Made by a program: the position numbers and the translations under genes. This document shows positions 46,683 to 57,003 of a stretch of 64,000 nt of DNA, piece by piece. Source of the stretch: Alphaproteobacteria bacterium (GTDB taxonomy: Bacteria > Pseudomonadota > Alphaproteobacteria > JANQMY01); the NCBI GenBank assembly GCA_028289425.1, contig JANQPL010000004.1, positions 310,001 through 374,000 of the forward strand. The letters run 5' to 3'. Each line of letters begins with the position of its first letter. Within the stretch, counting starts at the first letter, position 1. The notes below the pieces were generated by a model. That model did not search any database. It had not been told where the DNA came from and worked only from the letters and a program-made list of their open reading frames with translations.

Positions 46683-47348
46683 ATGAGCGATTCGCCGAAG
46701 ATCGCGCCGTCCATCCTGGCGGCCGATTTCGCGCGGCTAGGCGAAGAAGTCAAGGCCGTTACAGAAGCAGGCGCCGACTACATCCATGTGGATGTGATGG
46801 ACGGCCATTTCGTGCCCAACATAACGATCGGGCCGGATGTGGTGCGCGCTTTGCGGTGCTGCTCTAAGCTTCCGTTCGATGTTCACCTGATGATTTCGCC
46901 GGTGGATCCGTTTATCGCCGATTTCGCTGACGCTGGTGCCGACATCATCTCGGTCCATCCCGAGGCAGGCCCACACCTGCATCGGACCATTCAGCTTATC
47001 AAAGACGCAGGCAAAAAGGCCGGCGTGGTTTTGAACCCAGCAACGCCTTTCGCCGCCGCGCTGCCCGTGCTGGGCGATGTGGACCTGGTCCTTATCATGA
47101 GCGTCAATCCGGGTTTCGGCGGCCAGAGTTTCATCGAAAGCCAAATCGACAAAATCAAAGAAGCCGCCGCCGCTATCAAAGCGAGCGGACGCACCATCGA
47201 GTTGGAAGTGGATGGCGGCGTCAATTTCGAAACCGCCCCACGCGTACGCGCCGCCGGCGCAAATGTGCTGGTCGCGGGCACCGCCACATTCAAGGGAGGA
47301 CCGGCGTCCTATGCGGACAACATTGAACGCCTCCGTCGCGGAAGCTGA
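46683..47348 (+). CDS. rpe: Ribulose-phosphate 3-epimerase
   Basis: 221-residue TIM barrel interconverting ribulose- and xylulose-5-phosphate. Metal and catalytic residues: H35/D37 in [14 protein letters not shown], the histidine in VHLMIS, and D near 178 in EVDGGVN. Its end overlaps the heparinase-family start by 38 bases. Confidence 0.96.
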   Translation: MSDSPKIAPSILAADFARLGEEVKAVTEAGADYIHVDVMDGHFVPNITIGPDVVRALRCCSKLPFDVHLMISPVDPFIADFADAGADIISVHPEAGPHLHRTIQLIKDAGKKAGVVLNPATPFAAALPVLGDVDLVLIMSVNPGFGGQSFIESQIDKIKEAAAAIKASGRTIELEVDGGVNFETAPRVRAAGANVLVAGTATFKGGPASYADNIERLRRGS

Positions 47349-49179
47349 CGTCGCACCGATCGTCCACGAGGCCGAAGCGCCGACCGAACGGCGGCGCAAC
47401 CCCCATGTGGATGTGGCGCTGAGTTTCGATGCGGTGATCGATCTTGCGCGCGCCACCAGCCGCGCCGGCTACAATTTGCTGCTGGAACAGGTTTTTCAGT
47501 CGCCGCTTTATCACGTCACCCTGCGCGGCCCCATGCCCGACCACATCATCCGTGCGCCGCAGGAATTGCGCCCCGGCAAGGTGCGACTAGCAAAGCAGCT
47601 TCTGAACGGCCAATACACATTTTGCGGCCATACCCTGCAATGTTCCGATCAAAACCCGTTTGCCGCACGGCCCATCAACAAGCCTTGGGCGGCGGAACTG
47701 CATGGCTTTGCGTGGATCCGTCATCTGGCCGCAGCCGATGACACCCAAAAGCGCGCCCGCAGCCTAGTGGATGCTTGGTACGACAGCGCGGGCACCTGGG
47801 ACACGATCGCGTGGCGCCCGGATGTGATTGCCCGTCGGCTGATGTCGTGGATGGCCCACAGCAAATATCTGTTCGACGGGGCCGACATCAAATGGCAAAG
47901 CGACTTTATCCGCCGTATGGCCCGGCAAGCCCGCCACTTGCGCCGTACCGCCACCATCGCCGCCCCCGGCGAACGTAAAATGACCGCAGCGATCGGCCTT
48001 GCCCTGTCCGGCCTGTGCCTGTCCGAAGGGGCGCGGCGCAGCGACAAAGGGTTGCGGCTTGTCGAGCGGGAGCTTGACCGCCAGATCTTGTCCGATGGCG
48101 GCCATGTGAGCCGCTGCCCGTCCATTCACCTGTCCATCTTGCTTGACCTGATCATGTTGCGGCAGGTGCTGACCAACACGAACACGCCGTGTCCGGACAA
48201 AATCCAACACGCCATCGACCGAATGACGCCCATGTTGCGCTTTTTCCGCCATGGGGACGGCCGGCTGGGTCTATTCAACGGGTCGACCGAAGAAGAGAAT
48301 GGTGCGGCCGATGCGGTGCTGTCCCGCGACGAGATCAACGCCGCGCCTCTGCTGGATGCCCGGCATTCCGGCTATCACCGAATTAAGGCGGGAAAAACGA
48401 CGGCGCTGATCGACGCCGGCCCGCCGCCGCGCGGGCGCTTTAGCCAGCGCATGCATGCAGGATGTCTGTCGTTCGAATTGAGCGCCGGCCCGCACCGTAT
48501 CGTTGTTAATTGCGGCGACGCCCGCGACCACGGCCTTGACTGGCGCATCGCCTGCCGGGCAACGGCCGCCCATTCCACCTTGACCATCGACGACACGTCG
48601 TCCGCCGCATTTTTGTGGGGACGGTTTTGGACCGGCCTGCTGGGCGAGCGCCTGATTGCCGGCCCGTCTCACGTTGCCGCCGACCGGCAAGAGGAAAGCG
48701 GTGCCACATGGATCAACGCCTCCCATGACGGTTATGTGGAAAGCTTCGGGCTCACCCATGAACGGCGCATCTATATGGACGCCAAGGGGGAAGATTTTCG
48801 GGGTGAAGACAATCTGCTGCGGGATGTGCCGCGGGATAGCGACATTTTGGAGACGCGAGACTTTACGCTGCGTTTCCACTTGCATCCGGATGTGCGGGTT
48901 TCGCTGGCGCGCGACGAACAAAGCGTCTTGTTGCTGCTGCCCAACGGAGACGGCTGGCGGTTCCGCGCCGCAGGCGGGCGGGTGATGCTGACGGAAAGCA
49001 TCTATCTGGGGAAACCGGGCGCGATGCGCAAATCCACCCAGATCGTCGTGTCGGGCATAACCTCGGGGCAAGGGGAGGTGGCGGGGTCCGTCAAATGGGC
49101 CTTCCACCGCCTAAAAAGTGCAGCGACCAAACCGGCAAAACGCAAAAAAGTCGAAGAAGCCGAGAAAGAACCGGCCTGA
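47311..49179 (+). CDS. Heparinase II/III family protein
   Basis: 622 residues: an N-terminal alpha-helical (alpha/alpha toroid) domain (about 80-340) and a C-terminal beta-sandwich lyase domain (about 350-580; [41 protein letters not shown] in pieces: HAGCLSFEL). It lacks a clear signal peptide. This cytosolic-looking heparinase-family protein beside rpe and purH is a conserved alphaproteobacterial arrangement with unclear role. ATG 47311 lies within rpe; the basic tail ends [11 protein letters not shown]. Confidence 0.85.
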   Translation: MRTTLNASVAEADVAPIVHEAEAPTERRRNPHVDVALSFDAVIDLARATSRAGYNLLLEQVFQSPLYHVTLRGPMPDHIIRAPQELRPGKVRLAKQLLNGQYTFCGHTLQCSDQNPFAARPINKPWAAELHGFAWIRHLAAADDTQKRARSLVDAWYDSAGTWDTIAWRPDVIARRLMSWMAHSKYLFDGADIKWQSDFIRRMARQARHLRRTATIAAPGERKMTAAIGLALSGLCLSEGARRSDKGLRLVERELDRQILSDGGHVSRCPSIHLSILLDLIMLRQVLTNTNTPCPDKIQHAIDRMTPMLRFFRHGDGRLGLFNGSTEEENGAADAVLSRDEINAAPLLDARHSGYHRIKAGKTTALIDAGPPPRGRFSQRMHAGCLSFELSAGPHRIVVNCGDARDHGLDWRIACRATAAHSTLTIDDTSSAAFLWGRFWTGLLGERLIAGPSHVAADRQEESGATWINASHDGYVESFGLTHERRIYMDAKGEDFRGEDNLLRDVPRDSDILETRDFTLRFHLHPDVRVSLARDEQSVLLLLPNGDGWRFRAAGGRVMLTESIYLGKPGAMRKSTQIVVSGITSGQGEVAGSVKWAFHRLKSAATKPAKRKKVEEAEKEPA

Positions 49180-49767
49180 TCATCGGTGGGATTTAGCGGC
49201 TGTCTCGTCCAGGAACAGTTCGATCATCCGGCGTAAGCTCGATTTAATCTCGCTCACCGGCATGTTGTAGATATCCCGCAAATCAAAAACGGCCTCGGCC
49301 CGCACGGTGGAGATGATCAGCGCGGTTAGCCGTTCGATGCTTGGTGCGTCGCGGAGACGCTCAGCCAAGGCGTCCCGCAGACTTTGAGCGTGTGCCAGTT
49401 TGCGATAGCTGCGAACGTCTTTCGACAAGCCCGTCGACATCTGCGCACGGATAAGGATTTCGTTTTGAAGAATGTAGTCAATGAGTCGTTCCACATAGAA
49501 CGGCACATCGTCGAACGATTTGGGATAGACGCAGCTCATATCCACTTGCGCATTGATCCAAAGATTAATCGCTTCGATCCGCGCCGCCTTGTCCGGAAAA
49601 TGCTGGTATACCGTGCGCAAAGAAACCCCTGATTCCTTCGCCAGTTCCGCCACCGACAGATCATCGCGGCCGTCCGCCATTTGCGACACCATCGTCTGCA
49701 CAATGGCATCGCGGCTCTGCTGTTTCTTCAGCTCCCTGTTGGCGTTGTTGTAAGCGCGCTGACTCAT
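49180..49767 (-). CDS. TetR family transcriptional regulator
   Basis: 195 residues with the TetR helix-turn-helix LSVAELAKESGVSLRTVYQHF (about 37-57; read here as ELAKESGVSLRTVYQHF). It overlaps the upstream cupin gene by four bases (ATGA), so both are co-translated and the repressor probably controls its own operon through the paired dyads at 50232-50279. Ends at the heparinase-family gene, with which it converges. Confidence 0.87.
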   Translation of the reverse strand: MSQRAYNNANRELKKQQSRDAIVQTMVSQMADGRDDLSVAELAKESGVSLRTVYQHFPDKAARIEAINLWINAQVDMSCVYPKSFDDVPFYVERLIDYILQNEILIRAQMSTGLSKDVRSYRKLAHAQSLRDALAERLRDAPSIERLTALIISTVRAEAVFDLRDIYNMPVSEIKSSLRRMIELFLDETAAKSHR

Positions 49768-50216
49768 GAAAGGTCCGAATACGGATTGAAATTGACACCA
49801 AAACGCTTGCCCAGCTTTGTGAGTTTTTCTGCGTCGCGAGGCATTTGATCGATTTCGGCGTCCATGGCCGCAAACATCTGTCCGCCTTTGCAGTCCGAAA
49901 CGATCGCCAGAATTTTCGTGGTCTTGGTGGCATTTCGATAGGCGTGGATGGTGTTCGCCGGAATGTGAGCAAACGAGCCCGGGGCCAAGGTCTGGGTTTC
50001 GCCGTTGATGGTCAGGTCCAACTGCCCTTCCAAGACATAAAAGGCCTCGTCCCAGGGATGATAGTGGGGCGGGGGGCCGCCCCCTTCCGTGCCCTCTTGG
50101 ATATGCACCTCAAATGGTTTCGAGGAGTCTTCGGGGCCAAAAACGGTGATGGTTTCGCCGATAACCGAAAGCGTTTCCGGGGGGTGTTTGGCGCTGATGA
50201 TGTGGAGATCTGACAT
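49764..50216 (-). CDS. Cupin domain protein, quercetin dioxygenase-like
   Basis: 150-residue single-domain cupin. Motif 1 is PPHYHPWDEAFYVLEG with two His and the Glu ligands; motif 2 ends PANTIHAYRN with the third histidine, so a metal site looks intact. May be a dioxygenase or a binding protein. First gene of the operon with the TetR regulator. Confidence 0.8.
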   Translation of the reverse strand: MSDLHIISAKHPPETLSVIGETITVFGPEDSSKPFEVHIQEGTEGGGPPPHYHPWDEAFYVLEGQLDLTINGETQTLAPGSFAHIPANTIHAYRNATKTTKILAIVSDCKGGQMFAAMDAEIDQMPRDAEKLTKLGKRFGVNFNPYSDLS

Positions 50217-50231
50217 GACAGGCTTCCTTCA

Positions 50232-50279
50232 TTGCACAACTTATGCAATGAAATTAATTTAGATGCACTATTCATGCAA
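50232..50279 (-). promoter_or_regulatory. Two tandem 17-bp dyads upstream of the cupin-tetR operon
   Basis: Reverse strand: TTGCATAAGTTGTGCAA (50232-50248) and TTGCATGAATAGTGCAT (50263-50279), sharing TTGCATrAnTwGTGCAw, with centres 31 bases apart. They lie 16-63 bases before the cupin start, overlapping any promoter. Likely operators of the operon's own TetR protein. Confidence 0.65.
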
Positions 50280-50287
50280 CTAAATTC

Positions 50288-51160
50288 TTACCCCGGCCGC
50301 AACACCACGTCGAAATCGCAGACCATCAGGTCGTCTTCCGGTACATCCTTGAACTGGGGGGCAAATTTTTCCGGCGGTGTAGGGATTTCCGGGAACTGGC
50401 GCACCCCCGTCACGCAAGTGTCGAATCCCGCTTCCTCGAACACATCGACCATCTCGAAGAAGCGGATGCGGTTCGTGTAGAAGCCGGACGTCGCCATGAA
50501 GTCGGATTCCCAGATCCGATCGGAAAACCGCAAATTGTGAAGCGCATTGGCCAAATGGTCCTGAAGATCGATGCGGTGGCTTGCAAACCCGCCCGGTGCC
50601 AGCAGACGCCGAAGCTGCATCATGACCGGCAGAAACTCCGCCCGGCGCACATGTTCAAGCACCGCTTGCGACATTTGGAAGGTCACACTGTTTGACGGAA
50701 TCGTCCGTAGACTGACAAGCCCTTGGGTAAGATAGACCGCATTGCACGCGGCCAGCATGCCGTCGAAAGTACGCGCCTCAAGAACGGCCGTCATGTCATG
50801 GCCCCACGCCTCCAATGCCTGGGCGAGGGCGTGATAGGGGCCCAGCTCCTTTTGTGCAAAGTCGCCTTCGTCAACCAAATAGGTTTTGGCCGACCCGGCG
50901 GCATAGGCTGTGAGGGCCGTTGTTACCGCATCCCCGGGACCCAGTTCGAGCATCGTGAAACCTGGTGCCAAGGGCGTGTCGCCCGCGCTCGAGTGAAACT
51001 CGAACACCTCGATGGCCCGGGATGGGTCATCCATATAACCCAGGCGAAACAGATTGAGCCGCTGCCACAGCCCATAACCGAAGGGCAGGCGCGACAGCAC
51101 GATCTTTGCCGCGATTTTGCCGTACCAGGGGATGCTTTGCTTGACGCGCTCGGAAATCAT
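50288..51160 (-). CDS. SAM-dependent methyltransferase
   Basis: 290 residues with a class I Rossmann methyltransferase core: motif I TMLELGPGDAVTTAL near residue 75, acidic loop YLVDEGDFA, and a post-motif block VTFQMSQAVLEHVRRAEFLPVM. Resembles methyltransferases of polysaccharide clusters. ATG 51160 has GAGGGGG just before it. It is divergent from the glycosyltransferase gene across 105 bases, and the substrate is probably a sugar or glycan. Confidence 0.75.
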   Translation of the reverse strand: MISERVKQSIPWYGKIAAKIVLSRLPFGYGLWQRLNLFRLGYMDDPSRAIEVFEFHSSAGDTPLAPGFTMLELGPGDAVTTALTAYAAGSAKTYLVDEGDFAQKELGPYHALAQALEAWGHDMTAVLEARTFDGMLAACNAVYLTQGLVSLRTIPSNSVTFQMSQAVLEHVRRAEFLPVMMQLRRLLAPGGFASHRIDLQDHLANALHNLRFSDRIWESDFMATSGFYTNRIRFFEMVDVFEEAGFDTCVTGVRQFPEIPTPPEKFAPQFKDVPEDDLMVCDFDVVLRPG

Positions 51161-51265
51161 GGGCCCCCTCATACAGCAAGTCGGAAGTAGCGCCACGCGA
51201 AATTTGCCAGCGCGCCTTTCATTGGCTATGCACGGATCTCACTCTCGCTTTCCAGGCCCCACCTC

Positions 51266-52444
51266 GTGCCCGTACTTCTTATCGTTGTCATCGATGCGCC
51301 CTTCTTCGTGACCCATCGGCTGCCCATTGCCATTGCCGCGAAACAGGAAGGCTATGAGGTGCATGTGGCGGCCCCCATCGACCACACGTCACCGCGAGGC
51401 GACGCGGCGGCCCAAAAGACCATTGAAGACCAGGGCATCACCTTTCACACCATTCCACTCAAACGCTCGAGCTTGAACCCATTCAAAGAATTGCGCGTGG
51501 TGCTGGCCATCCGTCGGTTGATCAACACCCTGCGCCCCCAGGTCCTGCACTGCGTCGGCACCAAGCCGGTGGTTTATGGCGGGCTGCTGACGCGTCTGTT
51601 CGGCGGCCCGATACCTGTCTTCGCCGTCACCGGCCTTGGCACGGTTTTCATGCAGCGGGGGCAGCGGCACGATCTCAGGCAGAGATTGATGCGCGCGGGC
51701 TTTCTCAACGCCTTCCGCACCCGCGGCTGCCAAATCATCTTTCAGAACCCGGAAGATGAAGAGGTCTTCTTCGACAGCGGGGTCTTGAAGGAAGGGCGCT
51801 ATCACATGGTGGGGGGTGTGGGCGTCAACCTTGATCGGTTTCACCCCTCGTTACGCAGCGACCGGTCCACCGACGCGGAAGCACTGACAATCATGTTGGC
51901 CGCGCGTCTGATCGAAGCCAAAGGCGTGCGCCTCTTTGCTGAAGCCGCGCGCCGGTTGAAACAGATGCACCCAAGCACGCGATTCATCCTGCTTGGTCAC
52001 AGCGACCCGGAAAGCCCGACCGATATTGGTCAGAGCGAAATCGAGACCTGGCAGAAGGACGGCGTGGTCGAATGGTGGGGCCATGTGGACGACATGCCGT
52101 CGGCCATGGCCAAGGCGGACATTTTCTGCCTGCCCAGCCACTACCGGGAGGGCGTGCCGAAAGTGCTGCTGGAGGCGGCCGCCATGGGCCTGCCCATCGT
52201 GTCCACCGATATGCCCGGATGCCGGGATGTGGTGGACGATGGAGAGACGGGTTTGCTGGTGCCGCCGAGAGACCAGGGCGCCCTGACCAAAGCGCTTGAG
52301 CGGCTCGTTACCGATCAGGACTTTCGAACGGAAGCCGGGAAGGCCGGGCGCGCCAAAGCGGAACGAGAGTTTTCGGAGGCCGAATTTGTCAGGAAATCCC
52401 TGGAAATCTACAGCTTGGCGGCCCGCTATGGCCGCGCCACATAA
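51266..52444 (+). CDS. Glycosyltransferase family 4 protein
   Basis: 392-residue GT-B glycosyltransferase. The N-terminal acceptor domain has DAPFFVTHRLPIAIAAKQEGYEVHV (core DAPFFVTHRLPIA); the C-terminal donor-binding site is SHYREGVPKVLLEAAAMGLP with the usual EGxPxxxLEA glutamates. Resembles bacillosamine-type lipid-linked glycan transferases (PglA group). GTG start. Placed before a CapD-like dehydratase, so both probably build a surface glycan. Confidence 0.88.
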   Translation: MPVLLIVVIDAPFFVTHRLPIAIAAKQEGYEVHVAAPIDHTSPRGDAAAQKTIEDQGITFHTIPLKRSSLNPFKELRVVLAIRRLINTLRPQVLHCVGTKPVVYGGLLTRLFGGPIPVFAVTGLGTVFMQRGQRHDLRQRLMRAGFLNAFRTRGCQIIFQNPEDEEVFFDSGVLKEGRYHMVGGVGVNLDRFHPSLRSDRSTDAEALTIMLAARLIEAKGVRLFAEAARRLKQMHPSTRFILLGHSDPESPTDIGQSEIETWQKDGVVEWWGHVDDMPSAMAKADIFCLPSHYREGVPKVLLEAAAMGLPIVSTDMPGCRDVVDDGETGLLVPPRDQGALTKALERLVTDQDFRTEAGKAGRAKAEREFSEAEFVRKSLEIYSLAARYGRAT

Positions 52445-52541
52445 TTAGGCCGCACGGCCCCGGTTTTTGCTATAGTTTGCCGGCTCTCCGGTGGGGCATT
52501 TTCTTGGACTTAGATAATAGTTTCAGGCGTCGGTAATAAGA

Positions 52542-54491
52542 ATGGCCAATCCAAAAGAGTCTCTGACTCGCCGGCAACGCATTCTGATCATGGGCGCTCT
52601 TGCCTTCCATGACGCCGTCATGGCCGCTCTTGCGATGGAAGTGGCCCTGTGGCTGCGCTATCAATTCTCGTCGACACCTCAGCCCTTCTTCAGCCTTTGG
52701 GAGGCCACGTTTACGTTCACAATGGTGGCGGCCGCCGTGTTTTACGCCCATGGCCTACACCGGGGTATTTGGCGTTATACGGCGTTTTCCAATCTGGTGA
52801 CCATTGTGCAGGCGGCCGCCATCAGCGTGCTGGTTTTCGTGCCCGCTTTGTTTGTCGCCACACGGCTCGAAACTCTGCCGCGCTCGACCATCTTCTTGGT
52901 CTTGCCTTTGCTGGTCATTTTTCTGGCGCTGCCGCGGACCACCTATCGGGTCTTCACCAGCGGCAATTGGCGCAGTGCGTTCTTGCGCGAGGACGTGACG
53001 CGCATTCCCGTGCTGCTGATCGGCTCCGGCGACGATGCGGACGGTTTCATTCGAGAAACCCAGCGCGCCAAGTCCCATGCCTTTCGCGTCGTCGGCATTG
53101 CGGTGCGCGATGCCGCCATGGTGGGGCGCGACATTCGCGGTGTGCGCATCATGGGCACAGTGGATGACATCGACCGCATTTTCGACAGGCTGTCGTTTCA
53201 AAACCGGCGCCCGCAACGATTGGTGCTGACTGGTCCGCGGTATGATGACGGTACCGAGGTGCGCCGGATCTTGGAGATTGCCGACCGGTTGGGCGTGAGC
53301 CTGTCGCGCGCCGCCCGGCCTACCGAATTGCGCGCGGAAGATGCCAATGGCGGCGCGCTGGAATTGCAGCCCATCGATGTATCCGATTTGTTGGGCAGGC
53401 CCCAGAAAGTGCTCGATCGCCCGGCCATGCAGGCGCTCGTGCAAAACCGGCGTGTCATGGTTACCGGCGCCGGAGGCTCGATCGGCTCCGAATTGTGCCG
53501 ACAGATCGCTGCGCTCAATCCGTCCAGCCTGTTGTTGCTCGATCAGGGGGAATATGCCCTCTACCAGATCGATTTGGAAATCGGCGAGAGCTTTCCGGAC
53601 CTTTCGAAGGACATGATCCTCGCCGATGTGCGCGATGATGCGCTGGTCGACCGGATCTTCCGCGACTCTCGCCCGCAAATCGTCTTTCACGCGGCGGCCC
53701 TCAAACATGTTCCGCTTATCGAATTTAATTCGCGCGAAGGCGTCCTCACCAATGTGGGCGGCACGAAGAACATCGCGGACGCCTGTATCGCCCACGGCGT
53801 GAGCGCGATGGTGCTGATTTCTTCAGACAAGGCGGTGAACCCGACCAGTGTGATGGGCACCACCAAGCGCATCGCCGAGTTGTATTGTCAGTCCCAAGCG
53901 ATTGCCCAGCAGGGCACCCGGTTCGTCACTGTACGCTTCGGCAATGTGTTGGGGTCCACCGGCTCGGTGGTGCCGTTGTTCCAGCGGCAGATGGCGCGGG
54001 GCGGACCGATCACCGTGACCGATCCAAAAATAACCCGCTATTTCATGACCACCCGCGAAGCCGTGGAGTTGGTGTTGCAAGCGGCGGCCTTGCCTGCGGA
54101 CGCGTCCGAGCCCGGCAGTCTCTTCGTGCTGGATATGGGCGAGCCGGTGCTGATTGCGGACCTGGCGCGTCAAATGGTGCGTCTGGCGGGGCTGCGGCCG
54201 GGCGTCGACATCCAGATCGAATTCACCGGTCTGAGGCCGGGCGAAAAGCTCTACGAGAATGTGTTCCATGAGGGAGAACCACCCGCGCCCACGCCCGCAG
54301 AGGGCGTCTTGCTGGCCCATCCCCGAGCGGTCGATCTGAAGATCCTGAAGCCTGACATCGAACGATTGTTGGAGGCCGCCCGCGCCCATGATGACGAATC
54401 CCTGTTCCGATTGGTTCATCTGCTGGTGCCAGAATTTGATTCAAGCCGAACGGTCCAGGAACGCACAAGGCGCATCGCTAAGTCCGACTGA
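52542..54491 (+). CDS. Membrane-bound nucleotide-sugar 4,6-dehydratase (CapD/PglF/WbpM type)
   Basis: 649 residues. Four N-terminal transmembrane helices (about 15-130), a first nucleotide-binding region (155-290), and a C-terminal SDR domain with VTGAGGSIGSELCRQI near residue 306 and SSDKAVNPTSVMGTTKR near 425, which contains the active-site Lys with Met replacing the usual Tyr, as in this subfamily. Makes UDP-4-keto-6-deoxy sugars for glycan assembly. Follows the glycosyltransferase after 97 bases. Confidence 0.9.
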   Translation: MANPKESLTRRQRILIMGALAFHDAVMAALAMEVALWLRYQFSSTPQPFFSLWEATFTFTMVAAAVFYAHGLHRGIWRYTAFSNLVTIVQAAAISVLVFVPALFVATRLETLPRSTIFLVLPLLVIFLALPRTTYRVFTSGNWRSAFLREDVTRIPVLLIGSGDDADGFIRETQRAKSHAFRVVGIAVRDAAMVGRDIRGVRIMGTVDDIDRIFDRLSFQNRRPQRLVLTGPRYDDGTEVRRILEIADRLGVSLSRAARPTELRAEDANGGALELQPIDVSDLLGRPQKVLDRPAMQALVQNRRVMVTGAGGSIGSELCRQIAALNPSSLLLLDQGEYALYQIDLEIGESFPDLSKDMILADVRDDALVDRIFRDSRPQIVFHAAALKHVPLIEFNSREGVLTNVGGTKNIADACIAHGVSAMVLISSDKAVNPTSVMGTTKRIAELYCQSQAIAQQGTRFVTVRFGNVLGSTGSVVPLFQRQMARGGPITVTDPKITRYFMTTREAVELVLQAAALPADASEPGSLFVLDMGEPVLIADLARQMVRLAGLRPGVDIQIEFTGLRPGEKLYENVFHEGEPPAPTPAEGVLLAHPRAVDLKILKPDIERLLEAARAHDDESLFRLVHLLVPEFDSSRTVQERTRRIAKSD

Positions 54492-54601
54492 TTGTCGCGG
54501 GTTGAAATAGGGCGCGAAACTTTGCGCATCCTGCAAAGTATGCTATCGGCCCTTGCTTCCCACCCCCTTTGTCCTTCGGTTCACAAGGCTCAATCGTCAC
54601 C

Positions 54602-56212
54602 ATGGAAGCACCCTCCGCCCCGCCCCCTGATCTTCATTCCCTGAAACGCGCGCTTTTGTCTGTGTCGGACAAAACCGGCCTGACCGAGTTTGCCAGCGCG
54701 TTGCACGACCGGGGCGTTGAACTGATTTCCACGGGGGGAACGGCGCGGACCTTGCGCGACGCCGGGCTACCGGTGATCGATGTGTCCGACGTAACCCAAT
54801 TCCCCGAAATGATGGATGGACGGGTGAAAACCCTGCATCCCAAAATCCATGGGGGTTTGCTGGCGGTACGCAACGACGACACTCACGCGGCCGCTATGTC
54901 TGAAAACGATATCGGCGGCATCGATCTGCTGGTGGTGAATTTATATCCGTTTGAAGAGACGGTTGCCGCCAAGGCCGATTTTCCCACCACCATCGAGAAC
55001 ATAGACATCGGGGGGCCCGCGCTGATCCGTGCCGGCGCCAAGAATCATGGCTTCGTGTCGGTCGTCGTCGATGTGGATGACTACGATCAAGTGCTGTCGG
55101 AGCTGAAGGAAAACAACGGCGCCACGCGGCTCGACTTCCGCAAGCATCTCGCTGCCAAGGCCTACGGAAGAACCGCGGCGTACGACGCCGCGATCTCTCA
55201 ATGGTTTAACCGTACACTGAGTATCGATAGCCCGAAATATCGGGCAGCGGCCGGCACGCTGAAGCAGACGCTGCGCTACGGGGAAAACCCCCACCAGTCG
55301 GCAGGCTTTTACCAAAGCGTGGACACACGCCCCGGCATCGCCAGCGCGGAACAGGTGCAGGGCAAGGCGCTCAGCTACAATAATCTCAACGATACGGACG
55401 CGGCCTATGAACTGGTGGCGGAGGTCGACCCGGCAAAAACCGCCGCCGTTGCCATCATTAAGCACGCCAATCCCTGCGGTGTGGCCCAAGGGCCGAGCCT
55501 AGCGGCCGCCTATCAATCCGCCCTCAAATGCGATCCGGTTAGCGCCTTTGGCGGGGTGATTGCAGTTAACCGGCCGCTGGATGGGGGAGCGGCGAGGGAG
55601 ATCACCAAGATCTTCACCGAAGTGATTATTGCGCCCGACGCATCGGCTGAAGCGAAGGAAATTATCGCCAAGAAAAAGAACCTGCGGCTCTTGCTGGCGG
55701 GCGGATTGCCGGACCCGGCGGCCGAAGGCGCGACCGTCAAGTCGGTGGCCGGCGGTCTGTTGTTTCAGACCCGGGACAATGGCCGTATGAGCGCCGCGGA
55801 CCTCAAAGTGGTGACCAAGCGCGCGCCCACCGATCAAGAACTTGAGGATTTGCTGTTCGCCTTCCAAGTGGGCAAGCATGTGAAGTCAAACACCATCGTC
55901 TATGCCAAGAACGGCGCCACGGTAGGGATCGGCGCGGGGCAAATGAGCCGGGTGGATGCCGCCCGCATCGCCTTTCGAAAAGCACAAGATGCAGCACAAG
56001 AAGCCGGAGAGGACCAACCGCTCACCCAAGGCAGCGTTGCGGCGTCCGATGCATTCTTTCCGTTCGCGGACGGTTTGCTGGTTACGGTGGAGGCTGGCGC
56101 GACGGCGGTTATCCAACCGGGCGGATCAATCCGCGACGACGAGGTGATCGCCGCCGCGGACGAGGCCGGTATCGCCATGGTCTTCACGGGCATGCGCCAT
56201 TTCCGCCATTAG
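54602..56212 (+). CDS. purH: Bifunctional AICAR transformylase/IMP cyclohydrolase
   Basis: 536 residues carrying out the last two steps of purine synthesis. N-terminal MGS-like IMP cyclohydrolase domain (about 15-160; [31 protein letters not shown]) and C-terminal AICAR transformylase domain with the KHANPCGVA motif and [17 protein letters not shown] 54602 gives the family N-terminus; the open frame reaches back to 54569. Often follows the heparinase-family gene directly; here five genes intervene. Confidence 0.96.
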   Translation: MEAPSAPPPDLHSLKRALLSVSDKTGLTEFASALHDRGVELISTGGTARTLRDAGLPVIDVSDVTQFPEMMDGRVKTLHPKIHGGLLAVRNDDTHAAAMSENDIGGIDLLVVNLYPFEETVAAKADFPTTIENIDIGGPALIRAGAKNHGFVSVVVDVDDYDQVLSELKENNGATRLDFRKHLAAKAYGRTAAYDAAISQWFNRTLSIDSPKYRAAAGTLKQTLRYGENPHQSAGFYQSVDTRPGIASAEQVQGKALSYNNLNDTDAAYELVAEVDPAKTAAVAIIKHANPCGVAQGPSLAAAYQSALKCDPVSAFGGVIAVNRPLDGGAAREITKIFTEVIIAPDASAEAKEIIAKKKNLRLLLAGGLPDPAAEGATVKSVAGGLLFQTRDNGRMSAADLKVVTKRAPTDQELEDLLFAFQVGKHVKSNTIVYAKNGATVGIGAGQMSRVDAARIAFRKAQDAAQEAGEDQPLTQGSVAASDAFFPFADGLLVTVEAGATAVIQPGGSIRDDEVIAAADEAGIAMVFTGMRHFRH

Positions 56213-56319
56213 TGCATTTCGGCTTCGTTCAAATTTGAACGAAATTGCGACTACAACCGCTTCTTAACCTCGCCTTGGCCTAATGGCAGGTCAGTATTTG
56301 GGGCTGAGAGGTGAGTAAG

Positions 56320-56841
56320 ATGTGGAACAATGTCCTGGCCATGGGCATCTTTCTGGCGCTGTGCGTTGGATTTGTGAAGCATACCGATCCCAGCCTGCTA
56401 TCCGGGGGGCCGGGGGGCGCTCAAGAAACAGCTTTCAGCCACCAGCCCCAACGGCAATCCAATGACGGTTACGGCGTGGTCACCTTGTTCGCCGAGCGTC
56501 ATGGCCACTTCTTTGCCGATGCCACTGTGAACGGCACCCATATCGATTTCCTGGTGGATACGGGCGCCAGCATGATCGCGCTGACGGAACTGGACGCCCA
56601 ACGAATCGGGCTTGACCTTAATGCGCTCGACTATCGCTATAAATCCAACACGGCGAATGGTGTGGTTCCGGTCGCCCTGATCAATCTCGAGCAAGTCGAG
56701 GTGGGGGGGATTACCGTTTACAATGTGGGCGCTTCGGTGCACCGCGGGGCGGGCCTGGACCAGTCCCTTTTGGGCATGAGTTTCCTGCGCAAATTGTCCA
56801 GCTTCCGGGTGGACGGCACGCGCCTGGTGATGCGGCAATAG
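56320..56841 (+). CDS. Retropepsin-like aspartic protease, membrane-anchored
   Basis: 173 residues. An N-terminal hydrophobic helix (NNVLAMGIFLALCVGFV) is followed by a pepsin-like half domain with active-site FLVDTGASMIAL near residue 78 and LLGMSFLRKL at the C-terminus. Matches the TIGR02281 clan AA family; such proteins act as dimers in the periplasm. ATG 56320 is eight bases after AGAGG; a GTG at 56311 is possible. Confidence 0.87.
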   Translation: MWNNVLAMGIFLALCVGFVKHTDPSLLSGGPGGAQETAFSHQPQRQSNDGYGVVTLFAERHGHFFADATVNGTHIDFLVDTGASMIALTELDAQRIGLDLNALDYRYKSNTANGVVPVALINLEQVEVGGITVYNVGASVHRGAGLDQSLLGMSFLRKLSSFRVDGTRLVMRQ

Positions 56842-57003
56842 CTCAATCGAAACCTCCTGTCTGATCCCACGGCTTGGCGACACGCCCAGCCGCGGCCTAT
56901 GCTTACCCTGAAACAAGAAACTAACGGCGACACCGTCCGCGCGGAGCGCGCATCGGCGATGTTCGCCGCCGCAATGCCCATTGAGCATCGAGAGGAAACC
57001 CCG

